Origin: Streptomyces sp. Z26
GTDB taxonomy: Bacteria; Actinomycetota; Actinomycetes; Streptomycetales; Streptomycetaceae
Assembly (NCBI RefSeq): GCF_003665095.1
Contig: NZ_RCHV01000002.1
Coordinates: 4,016,501 to 4,080,500 of the forward strand
Length of the DNA stretch: 64,000 nt
Direction of reading: 5' to 3'
The notes under the pieces are model-generated. The model ran no database searches. It saw nothing but the letters and a program-made list of their open reading frames with translations, and was not told the origin of the DNA. A program made the translations under genes and the position numbers. Numbering within the stretch: position 1 is the first letter of the stretch; every line of letters begins with the position of its first letter. This document shows, piece by piece, positions 53,518 through 62,427 of this stretch.

Positions 53518-54750
53518 ATGGCTGTCACCCACTCCGTACCCGGACTGACCCTGACCGAGCACGAGTTCCGGATTCCGCTGGACCACGCGGCGCCGGACGG
53601 CGAGCGGATCACCGTCTTCGCCCGCGAGATCGCCGAACCGGGCGGCCACGACCGCCCGTTCCTCGTCTACCTCCAGGGTGGGCCGGGGCAGGAGGCGCCC
53701 CGGCCGACGGCGTCCTCACCGTCCTGGCTGGGGCGGGCCCTGAGCGAGTACCGCGTGCTGATGCTCGACCAGCGCGGCACTGGCCGTTCCACGCCGGTCG
53801 GCACGCTGCCCGGGATGTCCGCCGCCGAACAGGCCGACTACCTGGCGCACTTCCGGGCCGACTCCATCGTCCGGGACGCCGAGTGGATCAGGGCCGAGCT
53901 GGGTGGCGCGAAGTGGAGCGTGCTCGGCCAGTCGTTCGGCGGCTTCTGCGCCCTGCACTACCTGAGCACGGCGCCCGAGGGGCTGCGTGAGGCGTTCCTC
54001 ACCGGCGGCCTGCCCCCGGTCGACCGCCACCCGGACGAGGTCTACCGCGCCACGTACCGCACCCTGCTGGAGCGCAACCGCCGCTACCGCCTCCGCTACC
54101 CCGGCGACCTCGACCGGCTGCGTACGCTCCTCGCGCGGCTGGACGCCGAGGACGTACGGCTGCCGAACGGCGACCGGCTCACCCCGCGCCGCTTCCGGCA
54201 GCTGGGGCACATGCTCGGCATGAGCGACGGCGCGGAGCGGCTGCACGCCCTGCTCGAACGGGACCCGGACTCACCGGCGTTCCTGCACGACACGGCCGCG
54301 GCGGCGCCGTTCTCGGGGCGGAACCCGCTGTACGCGGTCATCCACGAGGCCAGCTACTCCGACGGCCACGTCACCGGCTGGTCGGCGGAACGCACCCTGC
54401 CGGAGGCGTACGCGGCGGACGGCGCGCTGCTCACGGGCGAGCACGTGTACCCGTGGATGTTCACGGAGTACGGCGAACTGGCGCCGCTCCGCGAGGCGGC
54501 CGAGCTGCTGGCCGCGCGGGAGTGGCCGCGGCTGTACGACGCGGACCGGCTGCGGGAGTGCGAGGTGCCGTGCGCGGCGGCGATCTACGGCGACGACGCC
54601 TACGTGGACCGCGACCTGTCCGAGGAGACCGCCCGGCTCATCCCGACGATGCGGCCGTGGCTGACGAACGAGTACGAGCACGACGGCCTGCGCGTGAACG
54701 GCGCGCACGTCCTGGACCGGCTGATCGCGCTGGCGCGCGGGAAGGCGTAG
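53518..54750 (+). CDS. Alpha/beta hydrolase, proline iminopeptidase-like (S33)
   Basis: 410 residues from the ATG at 53518. The oxyanion motif is YLQGGPGQEAPRP, followed by VLMLDQRGTGRSTPVG, the nucleophile elbow WSVLGQSFGGFCALHYLS (Ser in GQSFGG) and the C-terminal His in VNGAHVLDRL. Length and the HGGPG-like opening fit the S33 proline iminopeptidase/prolyl aminopeptidase group, which removes N-terminal proline from peptides. There is no signal peptide, so it is cytoplasmic. It stands alone after tuf. Confidence 0.9.
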   Translation: MAVTHSVPGLTLTEHEFRIPLDHAAPDGERITVFAREIAEPGGHDRPFLVYLQGGPGQEAPRPTASSPSWLGRALSEYRVLMLDQRGTGRSTPVGTLPGMSAAEQADYLAHFRADSIVRDAEWIRAELGGAKWSVLGQSFGGFCALHYLSTAPEGLREAFLTGGLPPVDRHPDEVYRATYRTLLERNRRYRLRYPGDLDRLRTLLARLDAEDVRLPNGDRLTPRRFRQLGHMLGMSDGAERLHALLERDPDSPAFLHDTAAAAPFSGRNPLYAVIHEASYSDGHVTGWSAERTLPEAYAADGALLTGEHVYPWMFTEYGELAPLREAAELLAAREWPRLYDADRLRECEVPCAAAIYGDDAYVDRDLSEETARLIPTMRPWLTNEYEHDGLRVNGAHVLDRLIALARGKA

Positions 54751-54798
54751 CGGGGCGGGGCGCGCTGGGACGTACGAGGGCGGGGCCGCGGCCGGTCG

Positions 54799-55755
54799 TC
54801 AGAAGGCGGGCGGCACGTGCTTCGCCACGTACGCGCGGATCTCCCGCGCCAGCGCCTCCGGCTGGTCGAGCGGCACGAGCGCGTAGCTGTCCGGGATCGG
54901 GCGGACCCGCGCGTTCGGCATGGCGGCGGCCAGCCGGTGCGCGTGCGCGACGGGGAAGACGCGGTTCGTGTCGGCCCAGGGGAGGAGCGTCGGCTGCTTG
55001 AAGTCGCGCAGCTCGCGCGCCGCCCGCCGGGTGTCCCCGCGCGACACCCCGCGCAGGAACTTCCCCAGGTCGCGCCGTACTTCGGGGTCCACGCGCGCGG
55101 GCCCCAGGAACGACTGCCACAGCCGCGCGTCGACCGGGTGCTTCACCAGCCAGCCGCAGGCGACGGGCAGATCGCGCACCAGCCGTAGCCGCAACGCCTG
55201 CACCATCAGCCACACGCCGCCCCGTACGCGCGCGGTGAGCTGCGCGTGTCGTACCGCCCATGGCAGGAAGTTGTCGTACGCGTCGCACGACGCGAGTACG
55301 AGGCCGAGCAGCAGCTCCGGCGACGTCGTGGCGACGAGTTGCGCGAACACCCCGCCGGTGTCGTTCCCGACGAGCACGCTCCCCTCGGGCGCCCGCTCGC
55401 GCAGCACCTCCGTCACGGCCGCGGCTATCCCGCCGGGCGTGAGGTCGGCGTCCGGCGGCGCGGGGACAGGGTGCGCGCCCAGCGGGAGTTCCAGCGTGAC
55501 GCAGCGGTGCGTGTCGGCGAGCAGGGGTACGGTCGCGGACCACAGCTCCGCGTTGACGAGCAGCCCGTGCAGGAAGACGAGCGTCGGCCCGGCGCCGCGC
55601 TCGTAACAGGTCACGTCCCCGATGGAGGTGGGGACCGTACGGCGTGCGCCCAGCGGGCCCGCCGTACTCGTCCTCCCCGTCGCACCCGATCTCCCCGTCT
55701 CAGCTGTCCCACTCGTCCCGGTGTTCGGCTCCACGTCGGTCACGTCTGCGCACAT
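54799..55755 (-). CDS. Alpha/beta fold hydrolase with Asp nucleophile-type elbow
   Basis: 318 residues. A disordered Thr/Gly-rich N-terminus precedes CYERGAGPTLVFLHGLLVNA and the elbow VLVGNDTGGVFAQLVAT, with Asp in the nucleophile position as in haloalkane dehalogenases. Where a catalytic His is expected the sequence reads IPDSYALVPLDQPEALA, without His. The protein may therefore be an unusual hydrolase or a non-catalytic binder. The ATG at 55755 has GGAG close by; in-frame GTGs downstream are possible starts. Confidence 0.78.
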   Translation of the reverse strand: MCADVTDVEPNTGTSGTAETGRSGATGRTSTAGPLGARRTVPTSIGDVTCYERGAGPTLVFLHGLLVNAELWSATVPLLADTHRCVTLELPLGAHPVPAPPDADLTPGGIAAAVTEVLRERAPEGSVLVGNDTGGVFAQLVATTSPELLLGLVLASCDAYDNFLPWAVRHAQLTARVRGGVWLMVQALRLRLVRDLPVACGWLVKHPVDARLWQSFLGPARVDPEVRRDLGKFLRGVSRGDTRRAARELRDFKQPTLLPWADTNRVFPVAHAHRLAAAMPNARVRPIPDSYALVPLDQPEALAREIRAYVAKHVPPAF

Positions 55756-56127
55756 CTCTCCACTGGGGGGCGGCGGTCGGCGGCGGGCGCCGGGCGCACG
55801 CGGGGTCTGTGCGGCGTACGCGCGACGGCAACCGCCCGCCAACATAGGGAGAAACACGGGCCGTCGCGACCGCCCCGGCGGAATTCTGGCGCGCCGACGC
55901 GGGAATTCGACCGAGATGCGCGGGAGTTGCCCGCGCGACGCGGCCGCACGAGGGCCCGGCGGTACGGGGGTCGTACGGGTCGGCCGTACGAGGAGGCGTC
56001 GTCGCCCGGCCACTGTCCGTGACCCGGGTCCGCGAGTAAAGTGCGGGCGGGCTCCAGGGGGGAGCCGGCGCTTTCGAGCGCGCCGGTGCGTCGTGCGTGA
56101 CGCGAGCGGACGGAGCGACCGCGAGAG
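55756..56127. other. Non-coding divergent gap
   Basis: 372 bp between the divergent hydrolase and 507-aa genes. No reading frame with a ribosome-binding site or domain motif is seen. Both promoters must lie here, but no clear -35/-10 pairs were found. Confidence 0.5.
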
Positions 56128-57651
56128 ATGACCGACTTGGACGACGACCAGGACAGAGTGGCGAGAGTCCGTCCCGCGCAGCTCGCGCCCGGCGCGGTGA
56201 TCGCCCAGTCGCTGGACAACCAGTGGGTCAGCGCGGAGCTGACCCGGCGCATGATCGCCCGGGGCCAGTCGCTGCGCGACGTGGCGGACCAGCGGGGCAA
56301 GGAGGTCAGAGCCGAGTACTTCCGCAGCCTCATCAACACCCGCCAGGTGGTGATGAACCGCGTCTTCTTCTACAACAACCCGGCCGTCGCCCGCGACCTG
56401 CTCGTCGACGGCCCGGCCCGCGACGCGCACCGGAGGCTGCTGGCCGACGGCGCCCTCGTGCCGTACCTCCTGGGGGAGCACGAGCCCACGGACCGGCCGG
56501 GCAGCGTGGACCTGGACGAGGACGCGTTCCGCGCCTGGCAGGACACCGTCGCCGGGATGGCCGCCACGGACCGGCTGACGTGCGTACGGCTCTCCTGGGA
56601 CGACCGGGAGAACGTACGGGACACCAGGTCGGCGCTGTTCAACCCGTTCGCCGCGAGGGTGCAGGGCCTCACCGCGAAGGACATACCGCTGCTCGCCTCG
56701 CAGGTCGGGGTGGAGGAGGCGCGGGTGCCCGGTTTCGCCGAACGGATCGGCGAGATCGTGCAGTTCAGCAACGAGCAGAGCGTCCGCCACGGCTCCGTCA
56801 CGCGGAACGTGCTGTACGAGCGGTTCGTCACGCGGCAGGGCTATCCGATCTCGGACGGCAGGTACGACTCCGGCAAGCCGTTCGCCGGTGAGGTCAAGCA
56901 GCTCATCGACCTGATCTACAACGTCAACCTCGCCGACGCCCTCGGCATGTATCCGCTCACCCCGCTGGGCAGCCTCCGGCGGGTCGCGCTCCAGGAATGG
57001 CGGGACGTGCGTACGGCGGCGCCCACCGACGCCGTACGGGACCCGGAGCAGCTGGTCCGCTTCCTCCAGCGCCAGGCGTTCTCCGCCGTCCAGGACCGGT
57101 TGACCCCCGCCGCCGTCGACTCGCTCGCCCTGGACGACATCCGGCGGCTCCGGGAGACCTCCGCGTGGGACGGCTACATGCGGGAGTTCGAGGCGCTGAC
57201 CCGGGACCCGTCCGGTTTCGCGGACGGCATCGGCGGGATCTTCGACCGCTACGTCACCCTCAACGGTGAGATCCTCCGGCTCGCCTCCGAGCGGCGGGGC
57301 GTCCCGGCGTCCGTGTGGGACCCGGTGATCGAGGTCGTCGTGACGATCGGCGGCGCGGTGTTCACCGCCGTGTCCGGCAACGAGCTGTGGTCGGTCGTCG
57401 GCGCCCTGGGTGCCACGGCCAACGGGTCGTTCGGCGGGTCCGTGCAACTGGCGCTGCGGAACCGGCAGGCGGGGCGACGCGAGCAGAAGTTCGCCCGCGA
57501 ACTGGCCCCCGTACGGCTGGACGGCGAACGTGAGTGGAACCAGTTCCTCGACCTGGTGCGTAGGCTGCCCGAATACCGGGAACGGCGCGGCGGGTTGGCG
57601 GCCACCAGCTCCGCGACCGTCCAGGAGATCGAGGAAATCCAGGAGTACTGA
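56128..57651 (+). CDS. Unrecognised 507-aa protein paired with a NUDIX hydrolase
   Basis: 507 residues, largely helical and soluble; the family is not recognised. Landmarks are AELTRRMIARGQSLRDVADQ near the N-terminus, IVQFSNEQSVRHGSVTRNVL in the middle, and one hydrophobic segment (VIEVVVTIGGAVFTAVSGNE ... WSVVGALGATANGSFGGSVQ) near residues 400-440 that could insert in or pack against a membrane. The end is acidic (ATVQEIEEIQEY). The NUDIX gene starts 14 bp after its stop, so they are probably co-expressed. It could be a toxin- or defence-like protein, but nothing in the sequence proves it. Confidence 0.7.
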   Translation: MTDLDDDQDRVARVRPAQLAPGAVIAQSLDNQWVSAELTRRMIARGQSLRDVADQRGKEVRAEYFRSLINTRQVVMNRVFFYNNPAVARDLLVDGPARDAHRRLLADGALVPYLLGEHEPTDRPGSVDLDEDAFRAWQDTVAGMAATDRLTCVRLSWDDRENVRDTRSALFNPFAARVQGLTAKDIPLLASQVGVEEARVPGFAERIGEIVQFSNEQSVRHGSVTRNVLYERFVTRQGYPISDGRYDSGKPFAGEVKQLIDLIYNVNLADALGMYPLTPLGSLRRVALQEWRDVRTAAPTDAVRDPEQLVRFLQRQAFSAVQDRLTPAAVDSLALDDIRRLRETSAWDGYMREFEALTRDPSGFADGIGGIFDRYVTLNGEILRLASERRGVPASVWDPVIEVVVTIGGAVFTAVSGNELWSVVGALGATANGSFGGSVQLALRNRQAGRREQKFARELAPVRLDGEREWNQFLDLVRRLPEYRERRGGLAATSSATVQEIEEIQEY

Positions 57652-57665
57652 GCCGTGAGGCGCCC

Positions 57666-58346
57666 ATGACCTCGTACGAAGCCCTCCGCCGTACCCGGCC
57701 CGAACTCTTCGCCAGCCCACCGGGCGGCTTCGAGATCCTGCTCGACCCCGCGGACGTCGAGGCGGCGCGGCGCGGTGTCGGCGGCCCCGACGGCGGGGCG
57801 GGGGAGCCCGTCGGGGTCGTGTACAGCGATCGGTTCATCACCGTCGTACGGGACGCGGTGCGTTTCCCCGACGGCCGACTGGGTCTGCACGTACGCATCC
57901 TGCCCACCTCCGGCACACCCGGCGTCGTCGTCCTCCCGCTGCTGGGCCCGGCGCCCGAACTGGTGCTGATCGAGCACTACCGGCACCCCACCCGCTCCTG
58001 GCACGTCGAGGCGCCGCGCGGCTTCGGCGAGCCGGACGCGGAGGCGACCGCCAGCGCCGTACGCGAGCTGGGGGAGGAACTGGGCACGGCCCCCGACGAA
58101 CTCGTCCACCTGGGCGCCCTCCACCCCGACAGCGGGTTGCTGTCCAGCCGGGTCGAGCTGTACGCGGCCCGGATCCCGGCCATCGGCGACCTCGGCGCGG
58201 AGGAGGGCATCCGACGCACGAGGGTGGTGTCCGTGGCGGAGGCGGAGGACCTGATCCGCGAGGGGGAGCTGACCGACGGCTTCACGCTGGCCGTGTACAC
58301 CCGCGCCCGGCTGGCGGGTCTGCTGGACGGACCTCACGCCGAGTAG
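57666..58346 (+). CDS. NUDIX hydrolase (ADP-ribose pyrophosphatase-like)
   Basis: 226 residues. The NUDIX box region reads RGFGEPDAEATASAVRELGEELGT: the catalytic REXXEE core is intact, but the earlier conserved Glu is Ala, with Glu one position later. The N-terminal strands (GVVYSDRFITVVRDAV ... VVVLPLLGPAPELVLIEHYR) resemble ADP-ribose pyrophosphatases, which cleave nucleoside diphosphate-linked sugars. The 80-residue N-terminal extension is unusual. Coupled to the upstream 507-aa gene. The IS982 element begins 24 bp after its stop. Confidence 0.85.
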   Translation: MTSYEALRRTRPELFASPPGGFEILLDPADVEAARRGVGGPDGGAGEPVGVVYSDRFITVVRDAVRFPDGRLGLHVRILPTSGTPGVVVLPLLGPAPELVLIEHYRHPTRSWHVEAPRGFGEPDAEATASAVRELGEELGTAPDELVHLGALHPDSGLLSSRVELYAARIPAIGDLGAEEGIRRTRVVSVAEAEDLIREGELTDGFTLAVYTRARLAGLLDGPHAE

Positions 58347-58370
58347 CGCGGCAGGCCCGTTTCCCGCTAG

Positions 58371-59336
58371 ATGAGTGAGTCCGATGTCCGTCCTGGTCGC
58401 GACCATGGCGAAGGGCGCCCGTTGGTCAGTGTGTGAAGACAAACCTGGACGCCCTTCTGGCGGCACTGTACGTGTTCATCGACGACCACGTGGCGCCTTG
58501 TCGCCGGATCGGGCGACCGCCGAAGCTGACGGACGCCGAACTGATGTGCCTGGCCGTGGCCCAGGTCCTCCTCGGGTTCCCCTCGACCCGGCACTGGATC
58601 CGCTTCGCCCACGCCCGCCTCGGCCACCTCTTCCGCTACCTGCCCCAACAGTCCGCCTACAACAAGCGCCTCAACGCCGCAGGTCCGCTCATCAGCCGCG
58701 TGATCGAGGCACTGGCCAGGCAGGTGCCGACCTGGAACGACGACCTGCGGCTGATCGACTCCACCCCGCTGCCCTGCGCGGCCTCCCGCGAGACCGTCAA
58801 ACGCTCCGACCTGGCCGGGCACTGCGGCTACGGCTTCTGCCGCAGCCACTCCCGCTTCTTCTGGGGCTTCCGCCTCTACCTGGTCACCACCGCCGAGGGC
58901 ATGCCTGTCACCTGGTGCCTGGCCAACCCGAAACTCGGCGAACGGGAGGTGATGACCGCGCTCCTGGAACGCGAACACCACCTCGTCCGCCAAGGGCAGG
59001 TGATCCTCGCGGACAAGGGCTTCGCGGGCAAGGAGTTCGAAGCGTTCGTCGCCGAGCGGCTCGGCGCACACCTGGTGCGGCCGGACCGCAAGGACGAACC
59101 GGTCCGGCACGGGAAGATCGCCCGGGTCCGCCAGTGGATCGAAGCCGTCATCGACACCCTCAAAGGCCAGCTCAGCCTCGAACAACACGGCGGCAGAACC
59201 CCGGCCGGAGTCTTCGCCCGCACCGGACAACGACTCCTCGCCCTCGCCGCCGGCATCTGGCACAACTGGACCACCGGCGCACCCATCAAACGATCACTGA
59301 TCGCCTACGACCACTGAAGACATCGGACTCATTCAT
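58371..59336 (+). mobile_element. IS982-family insertion sequence
   Basis: 966-bp element with 18-bp terminal inverted repeats (ATGAGTGAGTCCGATGTC at 58371-58388, complement at 59319-59336, one mismatch) and a CTAG on each side (58367-58370, 59337-59340), probably a 4-bp target duplication. It carries one intact transposase. Because CTAG is palindromic, the boundary could also be read as 22-bp repeats without duplication. Confidence 0.85.
58433..59317 (+). CDS. IS982-family DDE transposase
   Basis: 294 residues from a GTG, full family length. Core motifs: LRLIDSTPLPCAASRETVKR (first Asp), HSRFFWGFRLYLVTTAEGMP, VILADKGFAGKEFEAFV (second Asp) and ARVRQWIEAVIDTLKGQL (catalytic Glu). The N-terminal part (GRPPKLTDAELMCLAVAQ) is the helix-turn-helix. 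No stop or frameshift, so the element may still transpose. Confidence 0.93.
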   Translation: MKTNLDALLAALYVFIDDHVAPCRRIGRPPKLTDAELMCLAVAQVLLGFPSTRHWIRFAHARLGHLFRYLPQQSAYNKRLNAAGPLISRVIEALARQVPTWNDDLRLIDSTPLPCAASRETVKRSDLAGHCGYGFCRSHSRFFWGFRLYLVTTAEGMPVTWCLANPKLGEREVMTALLEREHHLVRQGQVILADKGFAGKEFEAFVAERLGAHLVRPDRKDEPVRHGKIARVRQWIEAVIDTLKGQLSLEQHGGRTPAGVFARTGQRLLALAAGIWHNWTTGAPIKRSLIAYDH

Positions 59337-59792
59337 CTAGCCGGGAGGGGCCTGCGCGAGGTCCAGCTCCGCCCAGACGGTCTTTCCCGGCACCGGCTGC
59401 GCGACGGCTCCCCAGCGGTCGGCGAGCGCGTCGACCAGGAGCAGGCCGCGCCCGGACTCGTCGTCCACGCCGGGCGTACGCGGGCGGGTGTCCGGCAGGC
59501 ACTCGGCGCGCGCGTCGCTCACCTCGATGCGGAGCGTCGCGCCGGGGGAGCCGCCCAGCAGCGCGAGCGTCAGGCGGAAGTCCCGGCCCGCCAGGCGGCC
59601 GTGGCGTACGGCGTTCGACGCCAGCTCCGCGACGACGTACGCCGCCGACTCGAACGCCACGTCCCAGCAGCGCAGTTGGTCCACCGCGAGCCGCCGGGCG
59701 CGGCGCGCGCCGTGCGGGCTGGAGGGCAGCAGCACGGCGTACCGGCGCTGCGGGGAAGCGGAGTTGTCGGTTCGGGTGAGGTGATCCGTCAT
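59337..59792 (-). CDS. ATP-binding regulator (RsbW-like HATPase)
   Basis: 151 residues. GHKL ATPase motifs: N box VVAELASNAVRHGRLAGRDF, G1 LRIEVSDARAECLP, and G2 ESGRGLLLVDALADRWG. Single-domain proteins of this type act as anti-sigma factors or Ser/Thr kinases of anti-sigma antagonists, and in Streptomyces they accompany XRE/DUF397 pairs (WhiJ/AbaA-type sets). It is divergent from such a pair here. Its TAG stop is the last three bases of the IS target CTAG, so the insertion kept the gene intact but removed its terminator. Confidence 0.88.
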   Translation of the reverse strand: MTDHLTRTDNSASPQRRYAVLLPSSPHGARRARRLAVDQLRCWDVAFESAAYVVAELASNAVRHGRLAGRDFRLTLALLGGSPGATLRIEVSDARAECLPDTRPRTPGVDDESGRGLLLVDALADRWGAVAQPVPGKTVWAELDLAQAPPG

Positions 59793-59971
59793 GGGGCTCA
59801 GATTGGCCGGATCGCTACTAGGCTGACCAGTGATGACGCCCGTACGCACGGTGACTGTCAGGGGCGTGTCCGTACGTGTCCGGGCTGTACGCCGTGCCTG
59901 TCGCCCGCGTGCGAGGCGGGCAGGGCACGGCAGGTCGGGCTGGGGCGGGTCGGGACGTCGGAGGGAACACG

Positions 59972-60853
59972 GTGGGCGTGAACGCTGAGAGCGGCGGCAA
60001 GGACTACACGACGGACGGCGCGGACGCGCCCGGCTGGGACCTCGACCCGGGAGACGACTCGGGCGCGGTGATCGAGATGGTCGGCCGCCAGGTGAAGCTG
60101 TGGCGTACGGAAGCGGGCCTGAGCCAGGCCGAGTTCGGGACCCGCATCCGGTACAGCGAGAACCTCGTCTACAAGGTCGAGGCGGGCAAGCGCATCCCCC
60201 AACCGGACTTCCTGGACCGCGCGGACGAGGCACTGGGCGCGGGCGGCAAGCTCGCGGCGATGAAGAAGGACGTGGCGGAGGCCCGCTACCCGAAGAAGGT
60301 CCGCGACCTGGCCAAGCTGGAGGGCGAGGCGGTCGAACTGGGGGCGTACGGCAACCACAACATGCACGGGTTGTTGCAGACGGCTGAGTACACGCGGGCG
60401 TTGTTCGACATGCGTAGCCCGTCGTACAGCGAGGACGAGATCGAGGGACAGGTCGCCGCACGCATGGCGCGACAGGTGATCTTCGAACGACGGCCCGCGC
60501 CGCTGCTCACCTTCGTTCTGGAGGAGGTGACACTACGGCGGCCGATCGGGGGCAGACTGGTTCTGCGGCGGCAGCTCGAACACCTCCTGGAAGTCGCGCA
60601 GTTGCGTCACGTGTCCGTACAGGTCATGCCGACCGACCGGGAGGAGCACGCCGGCATGGGTGGCCAACTCCAACTGCTCAAGCTCCGGGACGGCGCGACG
60701 GTGGGGCACTGGGAGGCGCAGCTTTCGAGTCGGCTGGTGTCCGACCCCCGGGAGGTGCAGATCCTCGAAATGCGGTATGGCATGATCCGGGCGCAGGCAC
60801 TCACTCCGCGTGAGTCGCTCGCCTTCATCGAGAAACTGCTGGGGGAGACATGA
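59972..60853 (+). CDS. XRE family regulator with DUF5753 domain (WhiJ-like)
   Basis: 293 residues from a GTG with GGAGGG six bases before it. HTH at about residues 28-80 (GRQVKLWRTEAGLSQAEFGT, YSENLVYKVEAGKRIPQPDF), then the DUF5753 domain (NMHGLLQTAEYTRALFDMRS, RQVIFERRPAPLLTFVLEE, RQLEHLLEVAQLRHVSVQVM). WhiJ-type regulators act with the small DUF397 protein to control sporulation or antibiotic genes; each genome has dozens. Overlaps the DUF397 gene by 4 bp (ATGA). Confidence 0.92.
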   Translation: MGVNAESGGKDYTTDGADAPGWDLDPGDDSGAVIEMVGRQVKLWRTEAGLSQAEFGTRIRYSENLVYKVEAGKRIPQPDFLDRADEALGAGGKLAAMKKDVAEARYPKKVRDLAKLEGEAVELGAYGNHNMHGLLQTAEYTRALFDMRSPSYSEDEIEGQVAARMARQVIFERRPAPLLTFVLEEVTLRRPIGGRLVLRRQLEHLLEVAQLRHVSVQVMPTDREEHAGMGGQLQLLKLRDGATVGHWEAQLSSRLVSDPREVQILEMRYGMIRAQALTPRESLAFIEKLLGET

Positions 60854-61056
60854 CGCTCAGGACTTCGACCGGGAACGGCGCGGCGCTGGTGTGGGTCAAG
60901 AGCAGCTACAGCAGCAACGACGGCCCTGAGTGCGTCGAGGTCGCCGTGGCCCCCGGTGCCGTCCGCGTACGGGACTCGAAGGTGGCCGACGGTCCGCAGC
61001 TCGCCGTCCCGGCGTCCGCGTGGACGGATTTCGTGGTACGCGTCACACGTCCCTGA
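60850..61056 (+). CDS. DUF397 protein
   Basis: 68 residues; typical DUF397 blocks WVKSSYSSNDGPECVEVAVA, VRVRDSKVADGPQLAVPASA and WTDFVVRVT. Translationally coupled to the XRE gene. DUF397 proteins are the small partners of DUF5753 regulators and may switch their DNA binding. Confidence 0.93.
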   Translation: MTLRTSTGNGAALVWVKSSYSSNDGPECVEVAVAPGAVRVRDSKVADGPQLAVPASAWTDFVVRVTRP

Positions 61057-61452
61057 CCTCGTAACTCCGCCCGTTCGTACGCCCGTCCACAGCTCCCGGG
61101 GCCCGATTGGCCTTGGGCAATCGGGCTATGGCACACTGAGCAGGTTGCTCGGTTGAGTGCCGATGCTGTGCGCCTCCCGCCGGGAGGACCGGAAGCGAGT
61201 CCCAAGGTATTCGTCGTCCCTCATCAGGGACGGAAGTACGGGAATCTTCCGGGAAGTGCAGGAGGGGCTTCAATCAGGCACCGGTGGGTTTCTTCCCCCG
61301 TCTCCTTCCTGAAGGAATCTCCCTCGGAGAAATCCGGGAAGGGATGCGACACGCCCGACCGCGTGGGTCGGACGAGTCGGTACGGAGGGCCGTACGGCGG
61401 AGGCACCCGCGGGTTCCAGGGCGTTTACGAGAGACAGGACTACGAAGTAGCC
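61057..61452 (+). other. S10 operon leader and promoter region
   Basis: 396 bp without a credible gene, ahead of rpsJ. TTGGCC/TTGGGC sequences at 61107-61118 and CACACT at 61132 could form a promoter but spacing is poor. The remaining 300 nt is likely a structured leader as in other S10 operons; no fold was computed. Confidence 0.45.
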
Positions 61453-61761
61453 ATGGCGGGACAGAAGATCCGCATCCGGCTCAAGGCCTACGACCACGAG
61501 GTCATCGACAACTCGGCGAAGAAGATCGTCGAGACGGTGACCCGCACTGGTGCGTCGGTCGCGGGCCCGGTGCCGCTGCCCACAGAGAAGAACGTGTACT
61601 GCGTCATCAAGTCGCCGCACAAGTACAAGGACGCGCGCGAGCACTTCGAGATGCGTACGCACAAGCGGCTGATCGACATCCTCGACCCGACCCCCAAGAC
61701 CGTTGACTCGTTGATGCGCCTGGACCTCCCGGCCGGCGTCGACATCGAGATCAAGCTCTGA
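61453..61761 (+). CDS. rpsJ: 30S ribosomal protein S10
   Basis: 102 residues: MAGQKIRIRLKAYDHEVIDN, KIVETVTRTGASVAGPVPLP, HFEMRTHKRLIDILDPTPKT. A 30S head protein and NusB/NusG partner (NusE). It opens the S10 operon; rplC follows after 14 bp. Confidence 0.98.
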   Translation: MAGQKIRIRLKAYDHEVIDNSAKKIVETVTRTGASVAGPVPLPTEKNVYCVIKSPHKYKDAREHFEMRTHKRLIDILDPTPKTVDSLMRLDLPAGVDIEIKL

Positions 61762-61775
61762 GAGGCGCGGAAGAG

Positions 61776-62420
61776 ATGGCAAAGCAGATCAAGGGTGTCC
61801 TGGGCGAAAAGCTCGGCATGACCCAGGTCTGGGACGAGAACAACCGTGTCGTCCCCGTGACCGTGGTCAAGGCCGGCCCCTGTGTCGTCACCCAGGTGCG
61901 CACCAATGACAAGGACGGCTACGACGCCGTCCAGATCGCCTTCGGCGAGATCGACCCGCGCAAGGTGAACAAGCCCCTCAAGGGTCACTTCGCCAAGGCC
62001 GACGTCACCCCCCGCCGCCACCTCGTGGAGCTCCGCACCGCGGACGCCAGCGAGTACACGCTCGGCCAGGAAGTCACCGCCGAGGTCTTCGGCTCCGGCA
62101 TCAAGGTCGACGTCACCGGCAAGAGCAAGGGCAAGGGCTTCGCCGGCGGCATGAAGCGTCACGGCTTCCGTGGCGGCAAGGCCTCGCACGGTGCCCACCG
62201 CGTGCACCGCAAGCCCGGCTCCATCGGCGGCTGCGCGACCCCCGGTCGTGTCTTCAAGGGCACCCGGATGGCCGGCCGCATGGGCAACGAGCGGGTCACC
62301 ACCCAGAACCTGACCGTCCACGCCGTTGACGCGGAGAAGGGCCTGCTGCTCATCAAGGGCGCGGTTCCTGGTCCGAACGGCGGCCTCGTCCTGGTCCGCA
62401 GCGCGGCCAAGGGGGCTTGA
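61776..62420 (+). CDS. rplC: 50S ribosomal protein L3
   Basis: 214 residues: GVLGEKLGMTQVWDENNRVV, the peptidyl-transferase loop region SKGKGFAGGMKRHGFRGGKA and PGSIGGCATPGRVFKGTRMA. An assembly initiator of the 50S subunit. AGAGGCGCGGAAGAG precedes the ATG; rplD starts 7 bp after its stop. Confidence 0.98.
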   Translation: MAKQIKGVLGEKLGMTQVWDENNRVVPVTVVKAGPCVVTQVRTNDKDGYDAVQIAFGEIDPRKVNKPLKGHFAKADVTPRRHLVELRTADASEYTLGQEVTAEVFGSGIKVDVTGKSKGKGFAGGMKRHGFRGGKASHGAHRVHRKPGSIGGCATPGRVFKGTRMAGRMGNERVTTQNLTVHAVDAEKGLLLIKGAVPGPNGGLVLVRSAAKGA

Positions 62421-62427
62421 GGGAACC

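Larger units (their letters stand above)
58351..59355. terminator. Terminator hairpin split by IS insertion
   Basis: If the IS and one CTAG copy are removed, 58351-58366 joins 59341-59355 and forms a stem (GCAGGCCC with GGGCCTGC, and TCCCG with CGGGA) closing on a CTAG loop, between the convergent NUDIX and ATP-binding genes. The insertion has separated its arms by 970 bp. Confidence 0.7.

Noticed and set aside
54799..57720. 973-aa minus-strand protein ending in the alpha/beta hydrolase
   Set aside because: Only the last 318 residues are hydrolase. The rest is antisense to the 507-aa gene, so the start was placed at 55755.
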